Shown here one piece after another: positions 29,324 to 38,556 of a stretch of DNA of 64,000 bases (within the stretch, counting starts at the first letter, position 1; every line of letters begins with the position of its first letter). Source of the DNA: Rhodanobacter sp. T12-5 (GTDB lineage: Bacteria > Pseudomonadota > Gammaproteobacteria > Xanthomonadales > Rhodanobacteraceae); the NCBI RefSeq assembly GCF_008329435.1, contig NZ_NPKN01000010.1, positions 60,243-124,242 on the forward strand, read 5' to 3'. The position numbers were made by a program, and so were the translations under genes. The notes beneath the pieces were generated by a model that was not told the DNA's origin, ran no database searches, and worked only from the letters and a program-made list of their open reading frames with translations.

Positions 29324-29509
29324 CACATGTCTTCGCGCCGCGGGCCCGATCACCCGGCTCCGGGGCGGCGACAGGACCGGCGGCCTGGATCTTTGCCAGA
29401 TCACCGGAAGATCCGCTCCATGGGGTGCTTGTGATGGCAAACCGGTGCTCATGACGATGTTGCGATCCCATTCCAGTTCAGTGTCTGCTGCACCAGGCCG
29501 AGCTCCACC

Positions 29510-30295
29510 ATGACGACCAGGTCATCGGGTTCGGTATTTGCCGCGTTGGCGCAGGAGCAGGCCGATCTTGCCCTGCGTTCGCTCGCTCAGCGAAGAAACA
29601 GGCACTGCGCCATCCATGCGACGCGCAAGGCCATCCGCCGGCTGCGCAGTCTGCTGGCCCTGTGCGGCAGTTCGCTCGAACCCGAGGTGTCAGTCGTTGA
29701 TCGCAAGCTCAAGCGACTGGCGTCCGGTTTGTCACGCCTGCGAAATGCGCATGTCGTCGTGGTCACGGCCTCCCGGCTCGCCAGAGGGGATGACCGCGAT
29801 ATCTGGCTGGACGTGGCCAGTCGCCTCGCGGCACGCAGGGATGCACTTCTCGCAGATGCCCTCTCAAGGGATCCCGACTTTGCGAGGCGACGGGCTCAGT
29901 TGGGTGCGATCGCTGCGGCGGTTGCTGCGCTGCCTTGGCAGCGTTTGACGAACAAGTGCCTGCGCCATGGGATGAAGCGAAGCGAACGCCGCGCAGCCAA
30001 GGCGGCACGCACGGCGAGGCGGAAACCCGATCCGGTCAATCGGCACCGCTGGAGGCGCCGCCTTCGTCGCCTGCGCATGCAGAAGCAGATGATCCAGGCG
30101 GCCGGGCGGGCAGCGCCATCCTTGATGCATTACGGCCATGCCTCCGTGGGGGCGCTCGGCGAATTGTCGGACAGGCTGGGACGTATTCAAGATCTGCACA
30201 TGCTCAGGTCCAGTCTCACCTCGCTGGACAAGTCATTGCCGCTGGCGCAGTTGCGCAGCCATGTCAGGGCGAAGGCCAACCTCGTGGCACTCTGA
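29510..30295 (+). CDS. CHAD domain-containing protein
   Basis: The 261-residue, strongly basic all-helical protein shows CHAD-domain histidine/arginine motifs: HCAIHATRKAIRRLRSLLAL near residue 33 and RHRWRRRLRRLRMQKQM near 180. CHAD domains bind inorganic polyphosphate, and some members localise to polyhydroxyalkanoate granules (family knowledge). Its position after pta-ackA and the PHB-gene fossil suggests an original link to storage-polymer granules. The ribosome site is weak; the start at 29510 fits the domain beginning. Confidence 0.75.
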   Translation: MTTRSSGSVFAALAQEQADLALRSLAQRRNRHCAIHATRKAIRRLRSLLALCGSSLEPEVSVVDRKLKRLASGLSRLRNAHVVVVTASRLARGDDRDIWLDVASRLAARRDALLADALSRDPDFARRRAQLGAIAAAVAALPWQRLTNKCLRHGMKRSERRAAKAARTARRKPDPVNRHRWRRRLRRLRMQKQMIQAAGRAAPSLMHYGHASVGALGELSDRLGRIQDLHMLRSSLTSLDKSLPLAQLRSHVRAKANLVAL

Positions 30296-30387
30296 CCGTT
30301 CGGAAGCGGGATTGAGTCATGTCAACTCGGCCGCTGCCGACATGCGCGAGGATGGACGGCGCAGTCGTTCGGAACGAGGACGGAATC

Positions 30388-31371
30388 ATGCGCGCCATGG
30401 TGCTGAGCAAGGTCGGCGAGCCACTGACACTCCAGACACTGCCCGATCCCCTGCCGGGCGACGGTGAGCTGCGGTTGCGGGTGGAGGCTTGTGGGGTATG
30501 CCGCACGGACCTGCATGTCGTCGATGGCGAGTTGCCGGATATCGTGACGCCGCTGATCCCTGGGCACGAGTGCGTCGGCCTGGTCGAGGCGCTTGGTCCC
30601 GGGGTTTCCGAACTGAAGCTGGGGCAGCGGGTAGGTGTGCCATGGCTGGGCGGCACCTGCCACCGCTGCGAGTACTGTCGCGAAGGCCGCGAAAACCTGT
30701 GCGATGCGCCCGCGTTCACCGGTTACACACGGCCGGGCGGTTTCGCCAGCCATATCGTTGCGCGCGCGGATTACTGCATAGCCTTACCCGACGATGCCGA
30801 TCCCGTCGCCAGCGCCCCGTTGCTGTGCGCCGGCCTGATCGGCTGGCGTTGCCTGGTGAAGACAGGGCAGGCCAGGCGTCTCGGCCTCTACGGTTTCGGT
30901 GCGGCGGCGCACATCGTCACCCAGATCGCCTGTCGGCAGCAGCGCCGGGTCTACGCCTTCACGCGGTCCGGCGACATCGCGGCACAGGCATTCGCGCGTT
31001 CGCTGGGTGCCGTGTGGGCCGGTTCATCCGACGAATTGCCACCCGAGCCACTGGATGCCGCGATCCTGTTCGCGCCGGCAGGCGAGCTGGTTCCGCAGGC
31101 GCTGCGTGTCGTGAAGAAGGGCGGCAGGGTCGTGTGCGGCGGCATTCACATGTCCGATATCCCGTCGTTTCCGTATCGCTGGCTGTGGGAGGAGCGCGAG
31201 GTGGTTTCCGTGGCCAATCTGACGCGCGCCGATGCGCACGATTTCTTCGCGGCCAGGGAATGCAAGGACATCAGGACCACCACGCACATCTATTCGCTGG
31301 CACAGGCCAACCGGGCCCTGGATGACCTGCGTGCGGGACGCTTCAGCGGCGCGGCGGTGCTCGCGCCGTAA
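30388..31371 (+). CDS. Zinc-dependent alcohol dehydrogenase (MDR family)
   Basis: The 327-residue medium-chain dehydrogenase has catalytic zinc ligands Cys38, His60/Glu61 (PGHECVG) and Cys147, a structural zinc site Cys91, 94, 97 and 105 (CHRCEYCREGRENLC), and the cofactor loop GLYGFGAAAHI. ATG 30388 is preceded by GAGG at 8 nt; 30319 is in frame but poorly supported. The likely role is reduction of aldehydes to regenerate NAD(P)+ in fermentation. It is convergent with the phosphoketolase gene, 30 bp apart. Confidence 0.88.
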   Translation: MRAMVLSKVGEPLTLQTLPDPLPGDGELRLRVEACGVCRTDLHVVDGELPDIVTPLIPGHECVGLVEALGPGVSELKLGQRVGVPWLGGTCHRCEYCREGRENLCDAPAFTGYTRPGGFASHIVARADYCIALPDDADPVASAPLLCAGLIGWRCLVKTGQARRLGLYGFGAAAHIVTQIACRQQRRVYAFTRSGDIAAQAFARSLGAVWAGSSDELPPEPLDAAILFAPAGELVPQALRVVKKGGRVVCGGIHMSDIPSFPYRWLWEEREVVSVANLTRADAHDFFAARECKDIRTTTHIYSLAQANRALDDLRAGRFSGAAVLAP

Positions 31372-31401
31372 TGCGGCGCGTCGGCAAGAAGGGCTGCTCG
31401 G

Positions 31402-33780
31402 TCAGCCCGCCAGCCCATGTGCCGGCCAGCGCCATGAAGCGATCTCGGGCATGTCCTCGCCATGCTCGCTGACATAGAGCTTGTGTCGTTCCATGATCGC
31501 CCAGTAACGCTCGGTGGCTTGTGCGACATAGTCGTCGAGGCGTTGCACGCGCGTAATGGCATCCAGCGACAGCTGGTAGCGATCGAGATTGTTCAACACC
31601 ACCATGTCGAACGGCGTGGTGGTGGTGCCTTCGTCCTTGTAGCCGCGCACATGGATGTTGTCGTGATTGCGCCGGCGGTACGTCAGCTTGTGGATCAGCG
31701 CGGCGTAGCCGTGGAAAGCGAAAATCACCGGCTTGTCCACGGTGAACAGCGCATCGAAGTCAGGGTCCGACAATCCGTGCGGGTGTTCGGATTGCGGCTG
31801 CAGCACCATCAGGTCCACGACGTTGACGACGCGGATCCGGATGTCCGCGATGAAGCCGCGAAGCAGGGTCACGGCGGCCAGGCATTCGAGTGTCGGTACA
31901 TCGCCTGCGCAGGCCATCACGACATCCGGATCGCCGCCATCGTTGCTCGCCCATTCCCAGATGCCGGCGCCGGCGGCGCAGTGTTTCGCAGCGGCGTCGA
32001 TGTCCAGCCACTGCCATTCCGGCTGCTTGCCGGCCACGATCAGGTTGATGTAGTCGCGGCTGCGCAGGCAATGATCGGCCACCGACAACAGGCAGTTGGC
32101 GTCCGGCGGCAGGTAGATGCGCACGACTTCCGATTTCTTGTTCGCCACGATATCGAGGAAGCCGGGATCCTGGTGCGACGTGCCGTTATGGTCCTGCCGC
32201 CAGACGTGCGAGGTGAGCAGGTAGTTCAATGACGCCACCGGCGCGCGCCAGGGAATATGGCGCGCGACCTTCAACCATTTGGCATGCTGGTTGAACATCG
32301 AATCGATGATGTGGATGAACGCCTCGTAGCACGAGAAGAAACCATGGCGGCCGCTGAGCAGGTAGGCTTCCAGCCAACCCTCGCATAGATGCTCGCTCAA
32401 GACTTCCATGACGCGGCCATCGGCGCTGAGGTGGTCGTCGACCGGGTCGATGTCGGCCATCCATTCCTTGCCTGTAACTTCATACACCGCATCCAGTCGG
32501 TTGGACGCGGTTTCGTCCGGCCCGAACAGGCGGAAATTCCGGCTGTCCAGGTTGAGGCGCATCACTTCGCGCAGAAAGCCGCCGAGCACGCGCGTCGACT
32601 CGGCTTCGACAGACCCCGGCGTGTTTATGACCACGGCATGATCGCGGAAATGCGGCATCACCAACGGTTTCAGCAATTCCCCGCCGTTGGCGTGAGGATT
32701 GGAACCCATGCGGCGATGCCCGGTCGGCGCGAGTGCGGCCAGCTCATGGCGGAACTGCCCGGTGTCGTCGAAGAGCTCTTCCGGCCGATAACTCTTCATC
32801 CATGCTTCGAGCTGCGCGACGTGCCCGGGCTTGTCGAACTGCGCGATCGGCACCTGATGCGCACGCCAGGTACCTTCGACCGGCAGGCCATCGACGATCT
32901 TCGGTCCGGTCCAGCCCTTGGGCGTGCGGAAGATCAGCATCGGCCAGCGCGGACGCGTGATGGCGGCCGCCTCGCCGTTCGCACGCGCCGCCTGCCAAAT
33001 GCTCCGGATTCTGGCAAGGATCACGTCGAGCGTGGCGGCCAGATCCTGGTGGACCGCAACCGGATCGCTGCCTTCGACGACAAAGGGCTCGTAGCCATAG
33101 CCGCGGAACAGGTCCAGCAGCTCCTCGCGGCTGATGCGCGCAAGAATGGTCGGATTCGCGATCTTGAAACCGTTCAGATGCAGAATCGGCAATACCGCAC
33201 CATCGCGTGCGGGATTGAGAAACTTGTTCGAATGCCAGCTGGTCGCCAGCGCACCGGTTTCCGCCTCGCCGTCGCCCACCACGCAGGCGACGATCAGGTC
33301 CGGGTTGTCGAACGCCGCGCCGAATGCATGTGCCAGCGAGTAACCCAGTTCGCCACCTTCATGGATCGAGCCGGGGGTATCCGGAGAGACATGACTGGGT
33401 ACGCCGTACGGCCAGGAAAACTGGCGGAACAAGCGCCGCATGCCATCGCGGTTGCGCTCGATGGCCGGATAGCGCTCGGTATAGGAGCCTTCCAGATAAG
33501 TCTGCGCCACCAGTCCCGGGCCACCATGGCCCGGGCCGGTGATGAAGATCATGTCCAGGTCGTTCTGCTTGATCAGCCGGTTCACATGCACGTACAGCAT
33601 GTTCAAGCCCGGCGTGGTGCCCCAGTGGCCGAGCAGGCGCGGTTTGATGTGCTCGCGCTGCAGCGGCTCTTCCAGCAGCGGGTTGTCGCGCAGGTAGATC
33701 TGGCCGACGGACAGGTAATTGGCGGCGCGCCAATAGGCGTCCATCTTCTGCAGCTGTTGGGGTGACAAGGGGGTTGGCAT
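31402..33780 (-). CDS. xfp: Phosphoketolase (xylulose 5-phosphate / fructose 6-phosphate)
   Basis: Thiamine-diphosphate enzyme that splits xylulose 5-P (or fructose 6-P) with phosphate to acetyl phosphate and glyceraldehyde 3-P (or erythrose 4-P). The 792-residue length is typical. Motifs include [37 protein letters not shown] and [19 protein letters not shown] lies 4 nt before the ATG. A perfect FNR box lies about 97 nt upstream. Its acetyl phosphate can be used by AckA and Pta of the same block, yielding ATP without oxygen. Confidence 0.95.
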   Translation of the reverse strand: MPTPLSPQQLQKMDAYWRAANYLSVGQIYLRDNPLLEEPLQREHIKPRLLGHWGTTPGLNMLYVHVNRLIKQNDLDMIFITGPGHGGPGLVAQTYLEGSYTERYPAIERNRDGMRRLFRQFSWPYGVPSHVSPDTPGSIHEGGELGYSLAHAFGAAFDNPDLIVACVVGDGEAETGALATSWHSNKFLNPARDGAVLPILHLNGFKIANPTILARISREELLDLFRGYGYEPFVVEGSDPVAVHQDLAATLDVILARIRSIWQAARANGEAAAITRPRWPMLIFRTPKGWTGPKIVDGLPVEGTWRAHQVPIAQFDKPGHVAQLEAWMKSYRPEELFDDTGQFRHELAALAPTGHRRMGSNPHANGGELLKPLVMPHFRDHAVVINTPGSVEAESTRVLGGFLREVMRLNLDSRNFRLFGPDETASNRLDAVYEVTGKEWMADIDPVDDHLSADGRVMEVLSEHLCEGWLEAYLLSGRHGFFSCYEAFIHIIDSMFNQHAKWLKVARHIPWRAPVASLNYLLTSHVWRQDHNGTSHQDPGFLDIVANKKSEVVRIYLPPDANCLLSVADHCLRSRDYINLIVAGKQPEWQWLDIDAAAKHCAAGAGIWEWASNDGGDPDVVMACAGDVPTLECLAAVTLLRGFIADIRIRVVNVVDLMVLQPQSEHPHGLSDPDFDALFTVDKPVIFAFHGYAALIHKLTYRRRNHDNIHVRGYKDEGTTTTPFDMVVLNNLDRYQLSLDAITRVQRLDDYVAQATERYWAIMERHKLYVSEHGEDMPEIASWRWPAHGLAG

Positions 33781-33869
33781 GGGGCTTCCCGACGAATGAA
33801 TGGACTGCCATCGCCGCCGCCACGCGTCCGATGTTCTTTGTGATGATCATGCGGATGGGGAGGGTGGGT

Positions 33870-33883
33870 TTGATCTGCATCAA
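33870..33883 (-). promoter_or_regulatory. FNR/Anr-type box upstream of phosphoketolase
   Basis: TTGATCTGCATCAA, a perfect 10/10 match to TTGAT-N4-ATCAA, centred 97 nt before the xfp start. CATGAT on the minus strand lies at the expected -10 distance. Confidence 0.7.
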
Positions 33884-34001
33884 GGGAATGCTGACTTGTC
33901 ACCGCGATTACCGGACAGTTGATCTGCCACCCGCGCGAGTTCCAGCCAATCGGTATCGAAAGTTGCGCCGATGCCGGTGGTGGTCGCGCTCATTCGCGGA
34001 C

Positions 34002-34433
34002 TCAGGTCGGCAGGTACGCGCGAAGCTCGGTAGGGGAGAGCGCAAGCAGGTCGCTGCCGACCTCGGCCACCACGCACTTCAGCGTCTGATCATCGAGACG
34101 GCCACGGAGCAGGCCGAGGAATCTCGGTGGCGCCATCAGCACGAGCTGATCGTATTGGTTCGCCAAACGTCCTTGCCGAATGGTATCGCGCAGCAGGTCG
34201 GCAAATTGCATCGCATGTTTTTCACGCAGCGATGTATGCGGTTCGATGGCATGGCGCGCCGAGTTCGCGCTTTCCTGAGTGCGCCCCTCTCGCCCATGCT
34301 CGGGATGCTGTCCCGGAGAGCGGCCGTCGGGGTTGGTGTAGCACGCGATCTCCGTCAGGTTTCCGCCTTTCTTGGCTATCTCGAACAGACGCGCCTTGGC
34401 GGCATCCGCGACCAGTAACCAGGTCTTCGACAT
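34002..34433 (-). CDS. Host-attachment-protein family (stress-associated, function unclear)
   Basis: The 143-residue protein starts MSKTWLLVADAAKARLFEI and contains the family's REKHAMQFADLLRDTIRQG and LVLMAPPRFLGLLRGRLDD segments. It belongs to the family named 'required for attachment to host cells' after an Agrobacterium gene; the fold is related to release-factor/nuclease-like proteins and the biochemical role is unknown. The start is fixed by GGAGG 8 nt upstream; the open frame to 34484 is not used. Confidence 0.75.
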   Translation of the reverse strand: MSKTWLLVADAAKARLFEIAKKGGNLTEIACYTNPDGRSPGQHPEHGREGRTQESANSARHAIEPHTSLREKHAMQFADLLRDTIRQGRLANQYDQLVLMAPPRFLGLLRGRLDDQTLKCVVAEVGSDLLALSPTELRAYLPT

Positions 34434-34744
34434 GTTGGCATCCTCCGGGTTGAGCATGACTTCCGCTGTTGCCTCCAGCGGCAACGGTGCCAGGAAGCTC
34501 TTGTCTGTCCGCCACGCCTTTTCCGGGGCGGCGACATGGTGGAAGCTTATGACTCGGGCAGGCCCGCTCCTTGACGACGGTCAACAAACCACTACGGGTT
34601 CATCGAATCGAACCGCTGGTCCAGTTCGGCCCGCGAAGCGTGGATATGCCTGGCCTTTCCCTGTTCGGCGCCGATGGAGTCGGCTTCCGCACAGCCACCA
34701 CGCCGACCCAGGGCAAATCATGGTGCGGCCTGATTGACGTCGAA

Positions 34745-34758
34745 TTGATCGAAATCAA
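34745..34758 (+). promoter_or_regulatory. FNR/Anr-type box (distal) upstream of the BON gene
   Basis: TTGATCGAAATCAA, a perfect 10/10 match, centred 53 bp upstream of the proximal box. Two sites about five helical turns apart could bind cooperatively. Confidence 0.65.
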
Positions 34759-34797
34759 CCTCTGCCCGCGGGACGCTCGCTGGAATGTGCTGCAAGG

Positions 34798-34811
34798 TTG
34801 ATCTGCATCAA
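34798..34811 (+). promoter_or_regulatory. FNR/Anr-type box (proximal) upstream of the BON gene
   Basis: TTGATCTGCATCAA, a perfect 10/10 match, with TAAAGT at a suitable -10 distance downstream. Centred 122 nt before the start codon. Confidence 0.7.
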
Positions 34812-34926
34812 CAGAGTCCCGTGCCCCACTTCTAAAGTGACCATGCGTCGATGGCGACCTGTCATGTCGCATCGACCTGCGTACGCCCGCTGTCCATTCA
34901 CTGGTGAAATATTTGAGGAACAACCC

Positions 34927-35577
34927 ATGAAAAACGACCGTCAACTTCAAGAGGACATCATGACCGAACTCGACTGGGAGCCATCAGTGGACGCCAGCCG
35001 CATCGGCGTCGAGGTATCAGGTGGCGTGGCCACCTTGTCGGGCCATGTCGACAGTTACACGCAGAAGTGGGCTGCGGAGCGAGCGGCGCAGCGCGTCGCT
35101 GGCATCAAGAGCGTCGCGGTCGAACTGGATGTGGTCTTGCCCGGACCGCATCAGCGAAACGACACGGAAATTGCCAAGGCAGCCACCAATGCCGTCGATT
35201 GGAACGCGTCGATTCCGAAGGGCACGGTCAAACTGCTCGTCGAAAATGGCTGGATCACGCTTTCCGGGAACGTCGAATGGGCCTTCATTCGTTACGCCGC
35301 AGAAGCCAGCGTCCGCCACTTGTATGGCGTCAAGGGTGTGATCAACAAGATCAGCATAAGCCCGCGCATCGAGCCGCGTGACGTCAAGACCAAGATCGAG
35401 GCGGCGCTCTATCGCCGCGCGCACTTCGATGCTGCCGACATCACCGTTGGCGTGGAGAAGGGCACGGTGACCTTGACGGGCGAGGTCGATTCGTTGGCCG
35501 AGCGCAATACGGTCGAGTGGGCGGCGTGGAGCGCGCCCGGCGTGCAGAAGGTCGTCGACAATCTGGTTGTCGCCTAG
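34927..35577 (+). CDS. Triple-BON-domain (OsmY-like) stress protein
   Basis: The 216-residue protein has three BON repeats, each ending in the signature glycine strand: VEVSGGVATLSGHVDSY, VENGWITLSGNVEWAF and VEKGTVTLTGEVDSL. BON domains bind phospholipid surfaces and are found in osmotic-stress proteins. No signal peptide is visible, so it is predicted cytoplasmic or peripheral. GAGG lies 8-11 nt before the ATG. Two perfect FNR boxes precede it. Confidence 0.85.
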   Translation: MKNDRQLQEDIMTELDWEPSVDASRIGVEVSGGVATLSGHVDSYTQKWAAERAAQRVAGIKSVAVELDVVLPGPHQRNDTEIAKAATNAVDWNASIPKGTVKLLVENGWITLSGNVEWAFIRYAAEASVRHLYGVKGVINKISISPRIEPRDVKTKIEAALYRRAHFDAADITVGVEKGTVTLTGEVDSLAERNTVEWAAWSAPGVQKVVDNLVVA

Positions 35578-35911
35578 GATTGGGAAGGGTCGGGGTGACT
35601 CGCCATTCCGGTGAAAGTCGGGAGGCGGGACGCTCTGAAGATGGGACAGACGGCAAATACTTGTCGAGGCCATCCCGGTACGGCTTGCATGGGGAAGAGG
35701 TCGCTGCGATGCGGCCTCTTTCTTTTTGGGTCCATGGCCTATCGGCGAATGGATCCATTCGGCGAGGGTGCCGGCCGTGCGGGGCTTGGGTGACATAAAT
35801 CAACATGCCCCGCCGCTTTCTGCGTAGGTTGATGAGCCGCGGGATGAGCAGACCTCGACGTGGTCGGTCGGACATTCATCGCCGCATGGATTCCCTCAGG
35901 AGAAATCAACC
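35578..35911 (+). promoter_or_regulatory. 334-bp gap with a weaker FNR-type box upstream of the OmpA-like gene
   Basis: GTGACATAAATCAA at 35790-35803 matches 8 of 10 consensus positions and is centred 115 nt before the next start. No gene is evident in the gap. Confidence 0.4.
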
Positions 35912-36499
35912 ATGAATTCCTATCGCCGTTTTGCTTGTGCCTCGCTTGGCGTGGCGTTCATTGCGCTGGGCGGCTGCACGGGTTATGTGAAAAAGGCCGA
36001 TTTCGATTCGACGGTCAGCGAGCTGCGCGCCAACGACCAGAAACAGCAGCAGGAGATCGACAGCCTTTCGCAGCAGATGCAGGAGCGTTTCGCTGCCTAC
36101 GACGCCAAGATCGCCCAGATGGGCGGGCGTGTCCGCGTGGACGCCGTTTCGCATTTCGCCTTCAACGATGCGACCTTGCGCGACGAGGACAAGCCGCTGC
36201 TGGATGATTTCGCGAAAATCGTCTCGGCGCATTACCCGCAGGCATTGGTGACGGTGGAAGGTTTTGCCGACGCCGCGGGCGGCAGGAGCTACAACATGCG
36301 GCTCGGGCGAGCACGTGCCGAGGCCGTGCGCGACTACCTGGTGAAGAGCGGCGGATTGGGTGCCGACCAGGTCCGCACGGTCAGCTATGGCAAGGCGGAA
36401 AACCGCCAGGTCCTCAAGGGCAAATCGGGCGATGGTGCCGAGCCGAATCGCCGCGTGACCTTGGTGGTCGATTTCGCGGGCTCGCCGGCGGCACCGTGA
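35912..36499 (+). CDS. OmpA-family peptidoglycan-associated lipoprotein
   Basis: The 195-residue lipoprotein has the lipobox ALGGC with Cys at about 24, then a heptad-rich coiled coil (about 35-75: DSTVSELRANDQKQQQEIDS), then an OmpA C-terminal domain (VEGFADAAGGRSYNMRLG, RARAEAVRDYLV) with the Asp and Arg that hold diaminopimelate. The coiled coil resembles Lpp/YiaD-type tethers. Likely function: envelope-peptidoglycan linkage under stress. The next gene starts 37 bp downstream. Confidence 0.85.
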   Translation: MNSYRRFACASLGVAFIALGGCTGYVKKADFDSTVSELRANDQKQQQEIDSLSQQMQERFAAYDAKIAQMGGRVRVDAVSHFAFNDATLRDEDKPLLDDFAKIVSAHYPQALVTVEGFADAAGGRSYNMRLGRARAEAVRDYLVKSGGLGADQVRTVSYGKAENRQVLKGKSGDGAEPNRRVTLVVDFAGSPAAP

Positions 36500-36536
36500 G
36501 CACGGTCCATCGACTGCATGACCCGAAGGAGGGCAG

Positions 36537-37883
36537 ATGACCATGGCGCAGTGGCAAACCGACGCCTTTCGCGACCGTACCGACGCCGGACAGCAGTTGG
36601 CGCAGGCGCTGTCCTCGCTGCGTGGCCAGCATCCGCTGATACTGGCCATCCCGCGCGGTGGAGTGCCGGTCGGCAGGATCGTTGCCGACCATCTGGACGG
36701 CGAACTCGATATCGTGCTGGTGCGGAAAATCGGCGCACCCGGTAACCCGGAATATGCCATCGGTGCCGTCGACGAAGCCAGGACGATCCAGCAAACGGAT
36801 GACGCGCAGCTGGCCGGTGCCGATCAGCGCTACATCAAGCGCGAGGCCGCCGAACAGTTGGCCGTCATCCGGGCCCGCAGACAGAGCTATGGCCTTGGCC
36901 ACCCGCCGATCGATCCTGCCGGACGCACCGTGGTCGTCGTAGACGATGGGTTGGCAACGGGGGCCACGATGCGCGCGGCGCTGCTGGCTGTGCGTGCGCG
37001 CAAGCCGGCGCGGCTGGTGTGCGCCATTCCCGTGGCATCGCCGCGTGGCCTGGCTTCAGTGGCGGACGTGGTGGACGACCTCGTCTATCTGTCCGCACCC
37101 GAACACTTCCGTGCGGTCGGGCAGTTCTATGTGCAGTTCCCTGCGGTCGACGACAGCGAAGTGGTGCGCCTGCTGATGCGTTCCCCCGCGGGATCGTCCG
37201 CGTCTGCGCTGTCCGAGGACATCCGCATCCCCGCCGATGGCCTGCTGCTCGATGGCGACTTGCAGATGCCGCAGGGAGCCAACGGCCTGGTCATCTTTAC
37301 GCATGGCAGCGGCAGCAACCGCAACAGCCCACGCAATCGCCTGGTAGCCCAGGCCATGCACGCGAAGGGGTTGGCGACCTTGTTGTTCGATTTGCTGAGC
37401 GAAGATGAAGCCAGGGACGTCTCTGCACGTTTCGACATTCCCAAGCTCACGGCACGGCTCGATGCCGCCACCCGATGGGCCATGCTCGATTCGCGCACGA
37501 AGGCCTTGCCCATCGGTCTGTTCGGTGCCAGCACGGGGGCGGCGGCTTCGCTGGTGTTGGCGTCGCGATACCCGATGGTGATCAAGGCCGTGGTGTCGCG
37601 GGGTGGTCGCCCCGACCTGGCGGGGCGCGGAGCGCTGGCACGGGTGCAGGCGCCCACCTTGCTCATCGTCGGCGGCGCGGATCACGAAGTCATCGCATTG
37701 AACCGTTCCGCCCTGCTGGTGCTCACGTGCACGGCCGAACTGGTGCTGGTTCCCAATGCCACGCATCTGTTCGAAGAGGAGGGCGCCATCGAGCGGGTGG
37801 CGGCGCTCGCCACGAGCTGGTTCGCGCAGTGGCTGCCGGATCAGGGCCATGACGTCACGGCGGGGCGTGCGCCGAATCCATGA
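36537..37883 (+). CDS. Phosphoribosyltransferase fused to an alpha/beta hydrolase
   Basis: The 448-residue fusion's first half (about 1-210) is a type-I phosphoribosyltransferase with LAIPRGGVPVGRIVAD, KIGAPGNPEYAIGAVDE and the PRPP loop VVVVDDGLATGATM. The second half (about 225-440) is a dienelactone-hydrolase-like domain with GSGSNRNSPRN, the nucleophile Ser in GLFGASTGAAAS, Asp in VGGADHEV and His in NATHLFEEE, so the triad looks complete. The substrate of neither half is known. It lies between an OmpA lipoprotein and an hsp20 with its own FNR box. Confidence 0.8.
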   Translation: MTMAQWQTDAFRDRTDAGQQLAQALSSLRGQHPLILAIPRGGVPVGRIVADHLDGELDIVLVRKIGAPGNPEYAIGAVDEARTIQQTDDAQLAGADQRYIKREAAEQLAVIRARRQSYGLGHPPIDPAGRTVVVVDDGLATGATMRAALLAVRARKPARLVCAIPVASPRGLASVADVVDDLVYLSAPEHFRAVGQFYVQFPAVDDSEVVRLLMRSPAGSSASALSEDIRIPADGLLLDGDLQMPQGANGLVIFTHGSGSNRNSPRNRLVAQAMHAKGLATLLFDLLSEDEARDVSARFDIPKLTARLDAATRWAMLDSRTKALPIGLFGASTGAAASLVLASRYPMVIKAVVSRGGRPDLAGRGALARVQAPTLLIVGGADHEVIALNRSALLVLTCTAELVLVPNATHLFEEEGAIERVAALATSWFAQWLPDQGHDVTAGRAPNP

Positions 37884-37909
37884 AATGTTTTTGAGTCATG
37901 CGCACCAGG

Positions 37910-37923
37910 TTGACCTGGATCAA
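37910..37923 (+). promoter_or_regulatory. FNR/Anr-type box upstream of hsp20
   Basis: TTGACCTGGATCAA, 9/10 match, centred 117 nt before the hsp20 start, with TACGCT at a suitable -10 distance. Confidence 0.6.
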
Positions 37924-38033
37924 CCGCGCTCCGCTTCAACTTCCTACGCTTGCCGATGATCCCATCTTGCCGGGAGTGGCGGGCCGGGGGTTCAGCCCAA
38001 CGACATCGAATGATCTGTGTGGAGGATTTATCC

Positions 38034-38477
38034 ATGGCAAACCTTACCCGTTGGAGTCCCTTCAAGACCCTGTCACGGTTCGAGCAAGGCGCTCCTTTTG
38101 ACGATTTCTTCCGTGGTTTCAGCCTGCGCCCGCAGTGGTCCGAGCTGGAGGCTCCGGATGTGCGCATCGACGTTATCGAAAACGATGGCGCCTATCGCGT
38201 CAAGGCGGAAATGCCGGGCGTGGAGAAGAACGATATCGACGTCTCGATCAGCGGCAACCAGGTCACCATCAGCGCCGAGGTCAAGCGCGAGAGCAAGAAA
38301 AAGGACGACGAGCGCGACGTCTACACCGAGCGCTATTACGGACAGGTCTATCGCTCGTTCAGCCTTCCCGACGAGGTGGACAACGACAAGGCGACGGCCC
38401 GTTACGAAGGCGGCGTGCTGACCCTGGAACTCCCCAAGAAGGGAAACGGCAGTGCCCGCAAGTTGACGATCAGCTGA
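38034..38477 (+). CDS. Small heat-shock protein, Hsp20/alpha-crystallin family
   Basis: ATP-independent holdase chaperone of 147 residues. The alpha-crystallin domain runs from about 40 to 140 (PDVRIDVIENDGAYRVKAEM, PGVEKNDIDVSISGNQVTIS, YEGGVLTLELPKK). The C-terminal tail ends KLTIS, so an I-x-I anchor is only approximate. The start at 38034 is decided by GGAGG 8 nt upstream; the longer frame from 37950 is rejected. Confidence 0.93.
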   Translation: MANLTRWSPFKTLSRFEQGAPFDDFFRGFSLRPQWSELEAPDVRIDVIENDGAYRVKAEMPGVEKNDIDVSISGNQVTISAEVKRESKKKDDERDVYTERYYGQVYRSFSLPDEVDNDKATARYEGGVLTLELPKKGNGSARKLTIS

Positions 38478-38486
38478 TCGCTCACG

Positions 38487-38526
38487 CGCTGCCCGCTGCC
38501 CGGTGGTCATGCCGGCAGGGGCAGCG
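38487..38526 (+). other. Strong intercistronic hairpin after hsp20
   Basis: CGCTGCCC (38487-38494) pairs with GGGCAGCG (38519-38526), and after one bulged G, CTGCC (38496-38500) pairs with GGCAG (38514-38518). No T-run follows; it may stabilise the hsp20 transcript end or attenuate readthrough to the next gene. Confidence 0.45.
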
Positions 38527-38556
38527 TGAACTCACGACAGTCACGCGACAACGCCG

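Larger units (their letters stand above)
34434..34926. other. 493-bp regulatory gap with three FNR-type sites
   Basis: No gene is supported here. It contains TTGACGACGGTCAA at 34571-34584, a symmetrical variant that could serve the minus-strand gene, plus two perfect boxes closer to the BON gene that are listed separately. A TTG-initiated open frame from 34571 to 34801 shows no recognisable family. Confidence 0.5.

Noticed and set aside
34571..34801. TTG-initiated 76-codon frame in the gap before the BON gene
   Set aside because: Weak start, contains FNR-type sites, no family resemblance.
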